Below, piece after piece: positions 1-9,991 of a DNA stretch of 64,000 bases. Source of the DNA: Oegoconia quadripuncta (lineage: Eukaryota; Arthropoda; Insecta; Lepidoptera; Autostichidae); contig OX438750.1 of NCBI GenBank assembly GCA_949316235.1, positions 2,370,501 through 2,434,500 on the forward strand, given 5' to 3'. A model generated the notes under the pieces. The model saw only the letters and a list, made by a program, of their open reading frames with translations. It made no database searches and was not told where the DNA came from. The stretch's first letter is position 1. Every line of letters begins with the position of its first letter. The position numbers and the translations under genes are program-made.

Positions 1-123
1 AGACCGACAGTTTGGTGTGGACCCGCCTATTCACTTAGTTTAAACAAGTTACTGCAAATAAGATATTTTTGTTTTTTTTTTTCGGGATCCTTTTTTTTTA
101 AGCCTACTTAAAAGTACAATCTG

Positions 124-484
124 TTAAAAATATTTTACAATGTATGTAGTTCTTCTTCTTTTCGTGTCGAGGCAAGTTTCAAATTTTATTGGACCAAAAC
201 TTAGCCACTCTAACAGCACTGTCTGTGGCGTTAAGGAGGTCGTCAAAGGTGCAGCTGTCAGGACACGCGGGGCAAGACAATACGTGATCCATTGTCTGTG
301 GGGAGACTCCGCACTCGCATCGATCACTCCCGCCATCGGAGAAGCCCCACCTGCACAGATTATCTTTGCTGCGGCCAACCTGAGTTCGAAGCCGATTTAA
401 GGATTTCCATGTTGGCCATGGCAAATCGTGTCCAGTAGAAAGAGACTCCTCGAGCGGGAGGAACGACGCAAGAGAGTATATCAT
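124..484 (-). pseudogene. LINE reverse-transcriptase polyprotein, C-terminal fragment
   Basis: The reading frame from 484 down to 179 encodes the C-terminal tail of a non-LTR retrotransposon ORF2. Visible hallmarks are a W-x2-LNRLRT-x-VGR-x3-N block, a CxCG knuckle, QTMDHVLSCP and a final VAKFW. In jockey/RTE-like insect LINEs this cysteine/histidine block follows the reverse transcriptase. No polymerase domain precedes it, so this is a 5'-truncated dead copy. It lies in the intron upstream of the first visible kin17 exon, on the opposite strand. Identification is from motif recognition only. Confidence 0.7.
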
Positions 485-574
485 TAGAGAGTAATCTGAA
501 GCCTAGAAACATACGAGGGAGTAATTGACGCTAAAATGGATCTAAACCTGTAATATAGAGTCATGTACTTTCAG

Positions 575-734
575 GAAGGACTACTGGCTGACCGAGGGTA
601 TTGTTGTGAAAATAATCACCAAGTCATTAGGAGATAAGTTCTACAAGAGGAAAGGGGTTATTGAGAAAGTGATGGAGAAGTACGCGGCGCAAGTCCGGCT
701 CATCGATGATGGGGTCAGATTGAAGTTGGATCAG
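575..734 (+). CDS. kin17: kin17 exon a (first SH3-like subdomain)
   Basis: The acceptor is TTTCAG ending at 574. The first base completes a split codon, then KDYWLTEGIVVKIITK follows and the exon ends LKLRLDQ-like (LKLDQ). The donor GTAACA starts at 735. The exon encodes the first SH3-like fold, including the lysine-rich KFYKRKGVIEKVMEKY helix/strand block. A CTCAAG-type MITE begins at 771, only 36 bp into the following intron. Confidence 0.9.
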
Positions 735-3700
735 GTAACATTGGCGTCGCTAAATATTTACGAAAACTTAGGGCCCGTATTAATAAACTGTTCTCAAGAT
801 TGAGAATAGTTCTGTGACCGGTCTCAAGTAAACGTGTTGATTAATAAACCTTACTTGACACCTGAAACGCACGTGCATACTCAAGCAGTACTCACTTGAG
901 CCGTGCGCTGAGTTTCACGTATTAATAAACGAAACTCGTGACTATCATTCATTCGCCGCTGAGGCGAATTCCTGAGACGTGACCTCAGCTGAGTAGACCT
1001 CAAGATTGGTTTATAAATTAGCACGTAGCTTGAGATAGCGTCAACTGCTACCTCTCTGTCCTCTCTTTCCTTTTTTCTTTTCCGCGGGTCAAGTATCTCG
1101 GCGCGCCTGTCAAATTTTCGAAAATACCTGCGGTGTAAAAAACGTTTATAGATACTCTTCTACTGGGTGTATTTGTAATCTGTGAAAAGCAATAGCTACG
1201 GGAATATATTATCTATGGATATAATGAATGAACACTACTACAGCTAAATACAAAAAATCAGAAAAATGTTACGAGTTGTAATATGTAGGTATAATATCCA
1301 CGACATAATTGGTATTTTTACGGAAAGTACAGATTTATTTCATGTTTTTCTTAAAAAAACGGGTAATTCAATAAATTGTTATGAGAATTGGAAGCTCTAT
1401 GGCAGGTTCCTAAGCCTGTTCTAATAAAAAACAGTAGTTGGAATTCTATGCCTACACTCCCTCCCAAAGAGAAAAAAAATATTTTCGCAAATACAGACTA
1501 AATATCATAGCTAACATGACTTGGCGCACATTATTGGATGCGGAATTTAATAGAGAACAAGTTCAAACACAGTCCAAAGGAATTGGAACTCTATAATCAT
1601 TACAATTGAGAGTTGAAAGTCGGGTGTCCGTTAACACCGATCGGTGTTCGCGAGTGTTGTCGGTATAAAAGTATTTTGGACACCGATCGGTGTCGGCGTC
1701 CGCCTAAAGGTTAAGACGCATCTCGGTTGATACAGCCTCAAGACTTGTATTGAGATTGGATTATTAATACGGGCCTTAGATTGGAATAGAGATTTATTAA
1801 TAAAGTTTATTCCGTCCAATTTAATTACTTATGTGCATTTATCCGACCACTCTTAAACGGTGAAGGAAAACTTGATGTTAATTTGATAAAAAATTTTATG
1901 TCAATGAAAAAATAAATTGACATTCTCTGTAATTTGACATTTCTATATTCCTTTGTATTATTTTGATGATTAATTGTTATTAATTTTACCACTAGCTAAA
2001 CTATGTATTGGTATGTTTTCTAACTTGATTTGTAACTTTCAAAAGTTTCTTACTAGTTCTTTTCCACGAAAATTTGGTTTAGCACAAAAACGATTAATTG
2101 TTATGCATGCTGATTATCTTTGTATTGTTACTTTAATATTGTCCAATATTTGCACGTCATTGTAATGACTAAATTAGGCGGATCTTCTTGTAACAACACC
2201 TAATGTAATGTACCCTATTCAAGAGCAAATAAATCATATTCTATTCTAAAAAACATCGTGAGGAAAGTCCTCAACCCGCATTGGGCCAGCGTGGTGGACT
2301 ATGGCCCATACTCCCTCATATACGGGGAAGGCCTATATCCCTGCAGTGGGATGTTTACGGGCTGAGATGATGATGATATTGTTCCAGAATCACTTGGAAA
2401 CAGTGATACCGTCGGCCGGCCGCAGCGTTCTTCTAGTGAATGGGGCGTATCGCGGGACTGCGGCCGTCCTCCGAGCTGTGGATACAGACAACTATTGTTG
2501 TGATGTTGAGGTAATTATAATTATATTATTGGGGTCGATACAAAGTCATAATATGCGTTAAAAATTAAATACAGGTTGTTGGGGTCGAAGCAACACCATA
2601 AGGGTTACAATTATTTACAGGCTGCGAAGCCGTAAGTGGGGATGAAATTATATACTTGTATTAGAGTCTGTGCAAAACCGTAAGGGTTAAAATTATATAC
2701 AGGTTGAATTATTTACAGGCTGCAAAGCCGTAAGTGGGGTTGAAATAACATTCTTGTATTAGAGTCGATGCAAAGCCGTAAGGGTTAAAATTATATTCAG
2801 GTTGTCGGGGTCGAAGCAACACCATTATTTACAGGCTGCAAAGCCTTAAGTGGGGTTGAAATTATATAAATGTATTAGAGTCGATACAAAGCCGTAAGCG
2901 TTGAAATTAAATACAGTTTGTTAGAGTCGATTCAAAGTCTTAAAGATGATTAAAATTATTTACTGGTTGTTAGGGTCGATACAAAGTCGTAAGAGTCAAA
3001 ATTATATACTGGTTGTTAAGGTCCATGCAACGCTATAGGGGTAAAATTATATACAGGTTGCAAAGGTAGGGATGTTTGAAATTATATACAGGTAAGTAGT
3101 TAAGGCGCTGAATAGAGCCAATGACCTTGAGCAATGGATACGCCCACTTAATGTTCGATAAAGCAGCGCTGCGTCTGCGACACGGTCAATATGCGTACCG
3201 TCAGACGAGTCGACCTTACGGGAAACCTTCTTGCGAACTGAACTTTGAGTTAGAGCTCTCCTAAATGCAACAGGTGGCGCTGTTCGCGAAATAAAAAACA
3301 ACACAAAATAATAATATAACAAGGATGATTTATTGAAATATAAATGTATAGGTATTCATAGAATGTTTTCAAAAATAAGTTTGGGACCAGAATGTTTCAG
3401 ACACGGCGAAATAAATAAATAAAAAGTGTTATTTTTAAACGACTTCAAAAAAGGAGTATGTACACCGATATCTCCGAGACTTGGCGGTTGATTCACATGG
3501 TTCTTTTTGTAAATGAAAGGGGATACCGTCGAGTTGGTCCCATTGTAATTTCAGTGCAATCGGTCCAGTAGTTTTTGTGTAATCATGGTAAATATCAGAA
3601 TGGCATTACATATTTAGACGATTGCGTAGTTTTTACACAGGGAAACTAAGTAGATACAGTTTGGGTTTGTATGGAAAAAGTGTAGACTAGATCGGTGTGA

Positions 3701-6700
3701 TTATCAGCAATAAATATGACAAATCGAAGATCATCAGGTCGAGCTGGTACACCCGAACTGCCCATTTAACCTGTAGGAGCGAGAAGGTCGCCATCGCACA
3801 AAAATTATCATGGAGATTAGCAACCACGGATAATACTAATAACTTTTTTTAACCGACTTCAAAAAAGGAGGAGGTTCTGTATTATTTATGTATGTACATC
3901 GATTAGTCCGAGATTTTTAAGCCGATTTACGTCGGTGTGATTATCAACAATAAATATGACAAATCGAAGATCATCAGGTCGAGCTGGTATACCCCAAGTG
4001 CCCACCTAACCTGTAGGAGCGAGAAGGTTCGCCATCGCACAAAAATTATCATGGAGATTAGCAACCACGGATAAATACTAATAACTTTTTTTAACCAACT
4101 TCAAAAAAGGAGGAGGTTCTGTAATCTTTATGTATGTACATCGATTAGTCCGACATTTTTAGGCCGATTTACGTGATTATAAAGCCGTGCCTGCGCTCAC
4201 GCTGCTCAGCGGACTCCTCGGCAAGCCGATCGTGTATAAAACCGAGTCTATGCTCGTTCTGTTCTGGAGTTTCCTGGCGAATACGTGATTTAACGTAATC
4301 TTTCATAGCTACTAGACGTACTCGGCGAGCTTCGGGCGTCTCCTGGGAACGCGAAATTGCGTTCCGTGAGGCATTTTTTTCAAGCCGTAGTACCCTTTCA
4401 GTTTCGGTTTCTTTTGACCGACAGTTCTTTAAACGAGCAGCACCTTTCGTAAGCCTGCCCATATTGGTCAATTAATATATTTTATTATTTTGTAATGTCT
4501 GACCAGACACTAAAAAGAATTAAATAAAAAAGGATTTAAAAAAAACGACTTCAAAAAACCCGGAAAAAATAATTTAATTAAACTACTGCAATATTAATAA
4601 CTGAAAAGTATGAAATAAAAAACCAGAGCAGAATGTTCTTTAGAGATAAATATACACTATTATATATAATGAGAATACAATACAATTTATATGCTATACA
4701 ATAATAGTTAGGTATAATGATCATTGAGTTCGTGGGGCACCCATTTGTCAAGCTTTTTTACCTTGCCAATTTGACGCAAATTGACCAATATTGTTTTGAC
4801 GCTAACGTCGAAAGCTGCTGCTAATTCAGCCGTAAATTGTGTATCATCAGCTTTTTGGAATAGCATCCATCAGCAATCACATCAATTATCGGTATACCGT
4901 TTTTCCTAAGGCTTCCTTCTGCTATCGCAAAATTTCTTTCTTTTTCCCCTGCTTTCTTCATAGTTTCTTGAGCAACCCTTTGCCAATTTCTGGACAGAAC
5001 GTCATGTTGGGTTTGGTATTTTTTATTTGAAATAAGAGGTAGATTTATTGCCGTAGAAAACTCTTTCAAATGTGAATGACCACCACCAATAGATATTATG
5101 CCTGCTATGGCACAACTATTGACATCTAAGTAATCATCCTCCGGATAATCATTTTCTATATGAAACTTTAAATTGCACATTCTACACACGAAAGTAAATT
5201 TAGAGATGAGCCCATCTTGTTTTTCGTTTATTAAATCGATAGTATTCAGATTACAGCCAAGAGGTCCGTTCAAATTTCTTGCAATTTTTTATAAAAATGC
5301 GAGTTGGCTACAAACCGCCGACAGATGCAGATTTCTTATTCCGTATTCTGATCACTTGTAATCTGATAAGTCTGAAACAGAAAACTTTCGTTATTATTTT
5401 ATTAGTTAATATTATATTTACCGACTACGGCCCATTATTATTATTATTTCGTCTTTGGCCTAAGTGTTTCTCAAAAAACAAGACAATAAGGCGGTCATCA
5501 CGAACAAAATACTTTTTAGTCATATTTTCCGTAGTCAGGAATTAGTTTTTGTCTTTTATTTCATATATTATATAGCGCATTTGACGTTAGTTTGACATTT
5601 AGTTGACCATTCAGGTTACTAAGCCATTAGTTAGTACATACCTCTTCATCTTTTTTTTTCTGAACACCTTGTGCCTCAATGTCGTACCTGTCATTAAAAG
5701 ATAATATTATTGAAACACTTCAGGAAAACTTTTTGAATAAAATCTGTTAACTTTAATGTTTTATTTTTTATTTTTTTCGTAATAGGTACATCCTATACAT
5801 ACACTCTGCAACGTTTGTCGGGTTAATTTTGTTAGACCTTATATATTATGATGGCCGAATCTGTGATTTTCGTAAGTCTATGGTAATTCTCAATAGATTA
5901 TTTTAGCGGTTGAAAGGAATTTATTTGTTTTTTTTTATATAATTTTTATTATATGTCCCATTGGCAATCATTTTATAAAAATCTCAAAGTTATGCTTTTG
6001 TTTTATGATGACCTTTACATATTTCTTTCGACAAGGTTTGTTTTTGGTCAAAAATAACAATATTGCCTATTATCTATTTCAGAAATCCTAGATACTGGTA
6101 AAAATAATAATTTTACTCACTCTTGCAAAACAAGTCCGGTTGATGACTCTTCAGGGCCCAAATGATTTTTAGAACTGAAAATCAAAGAATTGTAGTACGT
6201 CAGCACCTAGGAATATGTAATGACGTAAAGTACACAGCCATGCACAAAAATGAAATTTTTGATAAATATCACTTAGACATGTAAAAAAAGATTACAGGAT
6301 TTATTTAGACATACAATAAATAAAAGCAAATAAAATAAAAAAGACAAGAAAAGTACTGGGATCGATCCAGCACGACGAAATTCAAGCGACAAGCCCAAGT
6401 CGACTGAGCCAAACGTCTTACATAAGCGGTGACGAAAAAAGGTACCTATACATCCCGTATCAGTAGACGCAACTACAAAATAGTGAAAACATAATTATGG
6501 TTGCGTTTTATAAATTTGGTGTTTCATGTACATACTTAATTAATTAAAAAGAGATATAATATTTTATTATACTTACTTCACAACCTCCATCATGTGTTTC
6601 TGATTTCTTTTATATTGCCGTTTCTTCGGTTTTGTTTTTTTCTCGAATCCATTTTCTATTATTAACTTTACCAACTTATTTATTTACAACTGTGATTACC

Positions 6701-7421
6701 TACCTAATAAATAAAATTATTTACACACATACAAAATTTTACCCTAATTAAATAAACAAAACAAGAAAAAGAAAGTCCTGAATATGAATATGAAAAAAAG
6801 TTCGAATATTTGGGAGAGCGTCTCAGCGCACAACACAGGTCCATCCAGCAACGCGCCTAAGCGATCACTGTCGCATTGAGTACGAGTAACAGAGAAAGCG
6901 TTACTTAGAATTATAGGGCGTAAGTGCAAATCACAAAATTAATTATTTCAATTAAAATAGACGCATTATTGAAAATCTAAAACATGAATTTGTTTTAGTA
7001 ACATATACGACACAATATTGTACAAAATATCATTTATGTTAGTGAATGCATATCTGAGAAAAATAAGATTTCATGCATTTTTAGATGCTACTTTGCAATT
7101 AAATTCTATCGAGAGAAGATTGTGTAATTATGTTTTGAAAACATGAATCATGTCAGAAATATGATCAATTTTACCTATAACTTTTTTTATAATGATACGA
7201 GCTATATGCTTTACAAAAAATGATAATCTTTCAACGCAATTGGCTGCTGTCAGCCTCTTAAGATCGATGCAAAGCCTTATCCCATAACGTCCCTATATTA
7301 TATAAGCTATCATATTAACACCATAATATATTTCCATTTCTTCTAGATTTCGGAAGGCTTACTCACGGGTCGGATGGTACGAGGAGTCCAGTATGAAGAC
7401 TTAAGCAAATTAGCTACGTGA
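575..7421 (+). CDS. kin17: KIN17 DNA/RNA-binding protein homologue, C-terminal part (three exons)
   Basis: Joined exons 575-734, 2388-2510 and 7347-7421 encode 118 residues plus TGA. KIN17 is a conserved nuclear zinc-finger and winged-helix protein that binds curved DNA and RNA and acts in DNA replication, repair and pre-mRNA processing. The visible part matches its C-terminal tandem SH3-like/KOW region: DYWLTEGIVVKIITK and the LKLDQ-NHLETVIP junction, then VLLVNGAYRG (the KOW-like strand), ending GVQYEDLSKLAT. All junctions are GT-AG; the first exon begins with one base completing an upstream codon, and the other junctions are phase 0. The zinc finger and winged helix must lie before base 1. 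Introns of 1.65 and 4.8 kb are filled with repeats. No AATAAA is evident between the stop and about 7650. Confidence 0.9.
771..1775 (-). mobile_element. CTCAAG-rich MITE, interrupted by a 660-bp insert
   Basis: The two halves, 771-1049 and 1712-1775, together make one complete MITE: ends GGGCCCGTATTAATAAA and TTATTAATACGGGCC, and many CTCAAG/CTTGAG hexamers. TTA flanks both outer ends (768-770 and 1776-1778). The break falls inside the sequence that is continuous as ACTGCTTAAGACG-type in other copies (for example around 25700). Confidence 0.75.
1050..1711. mobile_element. Unclassified 660-bp insert within the MITE
   Basis: This sequence is absent from the other copies of the surrounding MITE. 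It begins with a pyrimidine-rich stretch and ends with two copies of the palindrome ACACCGATCGGTGT (near 1637 and 1680). No ORF, tRNA-like box or clear terminal repeat was recognised. Confidence 0.45.
1812..2379 (+). mobile_element. SINE-C 3' part, interrupted by a LINE 3' end
   Basis: The SINE body appears as ACTTATGTGCATTTATCCGA...GGTGAAGGAAAAC (to 1871). It resumes at about 2249 with AAACATCGTGAGGAAA and runs through GCATTGGGCCAGCG and CCCTGCAGTGGGATG to a GATGATGAT tail. A more complete copy lies at 37668-37960. The tail ends about 8 bp before the acceptor of kin17 exon b. Confidence 0.75.
1872..2248 (+). mobile_element. LINE 3' UTR fragment inserted in SINE-C
   Basis: This A+T-rich segment ends AGCAAATAAATCATATTCTATTCTAAA, the polyadenylation-like simple tail seen on several lepidopteran LINE 3' ends. 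The flanking SINE would be continuous without it, with an AAAAC-type short duplication at the junctions. No coding block could be recognised. Confidence 0.5.
2388..2510 (+). CDS. kin17: kin17 exon b (KOW-like strand)
   Basis: The acceptor is GTTCCAG ending at 2387 and the donor GTAATT starts at 2511. The 41 codons begin NHLETVIPSAGRSVLLVNG and end NYCCDVE, phase 0 at both sides. NHLETVIP and the NGAYRGT block are the KIN17 signature of the second SH3-like subdomain. The acceptor region is the tail of a SINE with almost no polypyrimidine tract. Confidence 0.92.
2531..3092 (+). repeat. Degenerate minisatellite in kin17 intron
   Basis: About ten imperfect units of roughly 45-65 bp repeat the core GTCGATGCAAAGCCGTAAGG, each followed by AAATTATATACAGG-like sequence. 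A stray relative, GATCGATGCAAAGCCTTATC, occurs at about 7262. No coding content. Confidence 0.75.
3093..3438. other. kin17 intron, nothing recognised
   Basis: A+T-rich intron sequence. A short open frame here has no recognisable protein signature and I do not regard it as coding. Confidence 0.5.
3439..4178 (+). mobile_element. Helitron-like repeat with a tandem about 240-bp duplication
   Basis: The sequence contains the lepidopteran motif CGACTTCAAAAAAGGAGG with GTACACCGATATCTCCGAG. A unit with AAATATGACAAATCGAAGATC and TGTAGGAGCGAGAAGGT is present twice, about 3695-3933 and 3934-4178. A second copy lies at 29487-30345, where a MITE splits it. Assignment to Helitrons rests on general familiarity with these sequences; the diagnostic CTRR hairpin end was not identified. 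Confidence 0.5.
4169..4471 (-). pseudogene. Helitron-associated arginine/glutamate-rich repeat fragment
   Basis: The 100-residue frame has repeats of the type SQETPEARRVRL, RQETPEQNEHRLGF and ESAEQRERRHGF, spaced about 24-26 residues apart. Such ETPEQRERRL repeats are found at the N-termini of Helitron-type replicase/helicase polyproteins and related insect sequences. No Rep or helicase domain follows. It abuts the Helitron-like repeat at 3439-4178, which supports the assignment. Confidence 0.45.
4821..5273 (-). pseudogene. Mutator-like transposase fragment
   Basis: The 150-residue frame contains a CRMC zinc-binding pair, a central SIGGGHSHL motif, a predicted helix with RNWQRVAQETMKKAGEKE, and IPIIDVIADGCYSKK. 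The last matches the start of the catalytic region of Mutator-like transposases in insect genomes (family usually has DVxADGxWxKRSY). It stops there, and upstream homologous codons appear out of frame near 5280-5340. This is therefore a decayed fragment in the last kin17 intron. A host gene of the same family is less likely, given the truncation. Confidence 0.65.
5760..5850. repeat. Dispersed repeat shared with 61148-61235 (inverted)
   Basis: About 85 bp including GCAACGTTTGTCGGGTTAAT reappears as its reverse complement near 61150. It is probably one end of a dispersed element of unknown class. Confidence 0.6.
5851..7346. other. kin17 last intron, largely unrecognised
   Basis: A+T-rich sequence. 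The only hint is a tRNA-like head on the - strand at about 6345-6435 (TTTGGCTCAGTCGAC box-A-like and GGATCGATCCC box-B-like), possibly a further SINE. No exon with KIN17-like coding was seen here. Confidence 0.45.
7347..7421 (+). CDS. kin17: kin17 terminal exon
   Basis: The acceptor TTTCTTCTAG ends at 7346. The 24 codons read ISEGLLTGRMVRGVQYEDLS then KLAT and TGA at 7419-7421. The GPLxGR...GxxYEDxxKL ending is the KIN17 C-terminus; the GLLTGR variant keeps the glycine and arginine. The short length explains why it is missed by ORF scans. Confidence 0.92.
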   Translation: MSEGLLTGRMVRGVQYEDLSKLAT

Positions 7422-7651
7422 CGTACTCATGTGATGCGTAGTTATTGAGAATTACTTGTTGTTACTTCGGTAAAGCAATTTGTATCGAGTATGTAACCTG
7501 ATACATTTAACAGGGTTCATGTCACACCGCATTCCATACAAACTTTGAAGTTCTAATATATCGAAATGAATAGACCGATTCTGATAAATATCTTTGCGCA
7601 TACACACAGCACCATCTAGTTTGACACTAAGCAACTAGGCTTGTATTCTCT

Positions 7652-7945
7652 GACGACCTGTTTGGTGTGGTGGTTAGCAACTCTGGCCACTATACAAAAA
7701 GGTTGCGGGTTCGAATCCCGCTAGGGGCATATGTTTGTGTGATGAATACGGTCATTTGTGCCCGAGTTATGGATGTATTCATTTATAAAAAGTATTTATT
7801 TACAAAAAACAATGTATTTGTGTACTATATCAACCATCTGGTATCCACAACACAAGCCTATAGTTGCTTACTGTGGAACTAGATGGCGCTGTGTGTATGT
7901 CTGAAGACATTTTAATTATTTATTTATTTATTATTTATTATGGAT
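7652..7945 (+). mobile_element. SINE-A (tRNA-headed), near complete
   Basis: The head is GACGACCTGTTTGGTGTGGT with A-box-like TGGTGTRGTGG and B-box GGGTTCGAATCCC, then GATGAATACGG...CTCGGGTACAC-like body, TCTGGTATCCACAACACAAG and GAACTAGATGGCGCTGTGTG, ending in an ATTT-rich tail. An oppositely oriented SINE-A tail (about 7598-7650) abuts it. Other copies or fragments in the window are listed separately. Minor fragments lie at 10558-10612 (-) and 61828-61930 (+). Confidence 0.85.
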
Positions 7946-7961
7946 TTTTTTGTGTATAAAT

Positions 7962-8690
7962 ATATACCGTGTGAGTTTTTTTACCGTAAGGAAAAAAATA
8001 GGGTATAGTAGGTAAGTGAAATAGAAGGTATTGGCATAGGTAGTTTAATTATTTTATTTTTTTAAACTCACGCGCCCGGTATATATTGTTAACCGCCTCC
8101 GTGGCTCAATGTAAACAACATTGGCTTGACGATTCGGAGGTCGCGGGTTCGATCCACAGCGGGGTACATGTTTAAGTACTCGGTTTGGTTGGTGGTAGGG
8201 CATTTTAAATGTCCGCCTGGCTAGCTACCACCATCTTATCTAAATCTGCCGCCAAGCAGCAATGTTAATAGCATTGTTGTGGTCCGGTTGTCAGAGATAT
8301 GATAGCCAGACGCCCAAATGTGTTGGGGTATCCGGGTCAGTACGCTTCCACCTTCGACCTCATCTTCACTTAACATCGTGTGTGATAGAGGTCAAGTACC
8401 AACCCGTTATGCATTAAAAAAAAAATGCGACTGGCGCTATTCGTAGGACTCTTATCATGCGAAATTTATTTGGAATTCACATTTTCCTTTATTTAATTAA
8501 TTTAATGATGTAATTATGTGAAATAGGCTACAAACCGCGACCGTTAACTGCCACAATTAACGCTTTATTCGATGATAGTTAGATTTATTATTGAAAAAAA
8601 AAAATTAAACTACCTATGCCAATAATTTCTATTTCACTTACCTAATATGCCCTATTTTTTTATGTGGTAAAAAAAAACTCATCCGGTATA
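7962..8690. mobile_element. MITE with ACCGTAAGGAAAAAAATAGG ends, split by SINE-B
   Basis: The left end reads GAGTTTTTTTACCGTAAGG...GGTAAGTGAAATAGAAGGT. The right end (8590-8690) is its reverse complement with CACTTACCTAATATGCCCT. The inner part carries GCGACTGGC and AACGCTTTATTCGATGAT, shared with 22105-22565 and 47391-49050. SINE-B 8092-8425 sits inside. Confidence 0.75.
8092..8425 (+). mobile_element. SINE-B (tRNA-headed), full length
   Basis: Starts CCGCCTCCGTGGCTCAATGT, has B-box GGGTTCGATCC, then GGTTTGGTTGGTGGTAGGGC, CTAGCTACCACCATCTTATC, GATAAGATAGCCAG-like and CACTTAACATC...GTGTGAT-GAGGTCAAGTACC, and ends in a poly-A tail after GTTATGCATT. It is the most abundant family here. Confidence 0.88.
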
Positions 8691-8731
8691 AATAAAAAAA
8701 CATCCATAACTCGGGGACATGTGTCTTTTTC

Positions 8732-9056
8732 TTATGATTGACTGGATTCGTGTTTGACCACAATCTCACCTGATGGAAAGTGACGATGTGGTCTAAGATG
8801 AAGCACGCGATCCCAGTAGATGCCTATTCACCCTGCTCTTGAAGATCCCAAGGTTGTAGGATGCAGGAAAGACTGACGCCGGAAGGGAGTTCCATGCCTT
8901 GGCTGTTCCATTATGAATGAAGAATCGAACCGCTTAGTGCGAATGTTCGGTATATTAACTATATACGGGTGGAATCCCTCCCCACGCCTAGTGGTCAGAA
9001 GATGGAAGGGCGACGGTGGAATAAGATTATGTAATTCCAACGCACACTCTGCGAAA
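8732..9056 (-). pseudogene. LINE ORF2 C-terminal fragment (NIPNIRTKRFDSSF type)
   Basis: The - strand encodes YIVNIPNIRTKRFDSSFIM, a W-NSLPASVFP-like block that is frameshifted here, and the tail toward a LLGRR-like end. This is the C-terminus of a jockey/CR1-like lepidopteran LINE. A better-preserved copy lies at 62970-63245. It is joined at 9057 to a truncated SINE-A. Confidence 0.7.
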
Positions 9057-9064
9057 TGCATCCT

Positions 9065-9137
9065 GTATTCATCATACAAACATATGCCCCTAGCGGGATT
9101 CGAACCCGCGACCATTAGGTACACCAAACGGGTCGTC
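9065..9137 (-). mobile_element. SINE-A head fragment
   Basis: The reverse complement carries GACGACCCGTTTGGTGTACC-like A-box and CGCGGGTTCGAATCCCGCTA B-box, then GGGGCATATGTTTGT. The body is missing. Confidence 0.8.
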
Positions 9138-9394
9138 TCAAACGTAATGAACTTTATACGTATAAGCAGGATACATAGATCTTTAAAGTTAATAGGAAAC
9201 ATTTTCGAAATATGGAATTTTAAAAAAAAGGGAAAACTTAAAACACTCTAATTTAGTTTCAATTCTCTACTAACTCTTTAGATCTGCTTTAGCGTATAAA
9301 GTTTCATTAGGATCGGTTTATTCGTTTAGTAAAATTTGATCTTCAAAGTTTGTATGGAACACCATGCGGGATACACCCTCTTAATTCATATTTT

Positions 9395-9720
9395 TAACAC
9401 TTTATTGTATATATGTGTACACAGATCAGAAAAACATTCAAGAACAAACTTAATATATACAAAAGGCAAGGTTATGTCTAAGCGAGATCGCTTCTAGCTT
9501 ACCTTTGATTAAGAAAAAAATAATAATGACAATACATTAATTTTTTGTTTCATTCACTCTCATAAAGTTGTTCATATTATAAATGTTTGTTTGTAAACGC
9601 ATTATTGTACAAAAGAAAATAAATACAAAACAAACTTAACTTAAAACTATGCCCAAAGGCGGACTTATCCCAAAGCGGGATTTCTTCCAGTCAACCGTGA
9701 TCGTCGTTAAGGAACAGTAG
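9395..9720 (-). mobile_element. Two adjacent LINE 3' ends
   Basis: Two similar 3' ends read on the - strand contain GAAGCGATCTCGCTTAGAC (about 9400-9500) and CTGGAAGAAATCCCGCTTTGG (about 9595-9715), each followed by AATAAA-containing tails. The stem-like half repeat around GATCTC/GCGATC is typical of LINE 3' ends in this window (see 29741 and 36313). Confidence 0.5.
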
Positions 9721-9764
9721 GTTGGGCGTTCAATCTTTTCAAATGTTATTTTTTATTTCAAATC

Positions 9765-9960
9765 AAAAATGCTTATTTTGTAGGTACACAGGGTACACAA
9801 ATAGTCAGATTTTACATTTTTAAAGCTACTGCTTGTTCATAAGCCTTTGAATGAATTACTAAGTTTGCGGGGGCGAGTTATGTGACCTATAAGTTTATAT
9901 TTTTTTTGACATATATTAGATTTTCAAAAATTTCGAGAGGTTCAGAATCAAATTGGATGT
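9765..9960 (-). mobile_element. LINE 3' end with a short ORF2 remnant
   Basis: The reverse complement ends GTGTACCCTGTGTACCTACA followed by AAATAAGCATTTTTG. It is preceded by remnants of the coding block for the SFKG...YNKVP region found complete at 46847-47209. Confidence 0.55.
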
Positions 9961-9991
9961 TTTTCTTTTAATCACACGTTTTAGAACCATA

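Noticed and set aside
606..803. A 65-codon gene starting at 606
   Set aside because: The codon is GTG inside the KIN17 exon; codons upstream to 575 continue the KIN17 match, and the part after 734 is intron.
6744..6929. ORF with VTRTQCDSDRLGALLDG
   Set aside because: No recognisable domain, ends in a poly-basic A+T-rich translation, inside a kin17 intron.
7652..7730. tRNA gene (A- and B-box present)
   Set aside because: The ends GACGACC and AGGGGCA cannot pair as an acceptor stem, the same head recurs with an identical SINE body many times, and it ends in a simple tail: it is a tRNA-derived SINE head.
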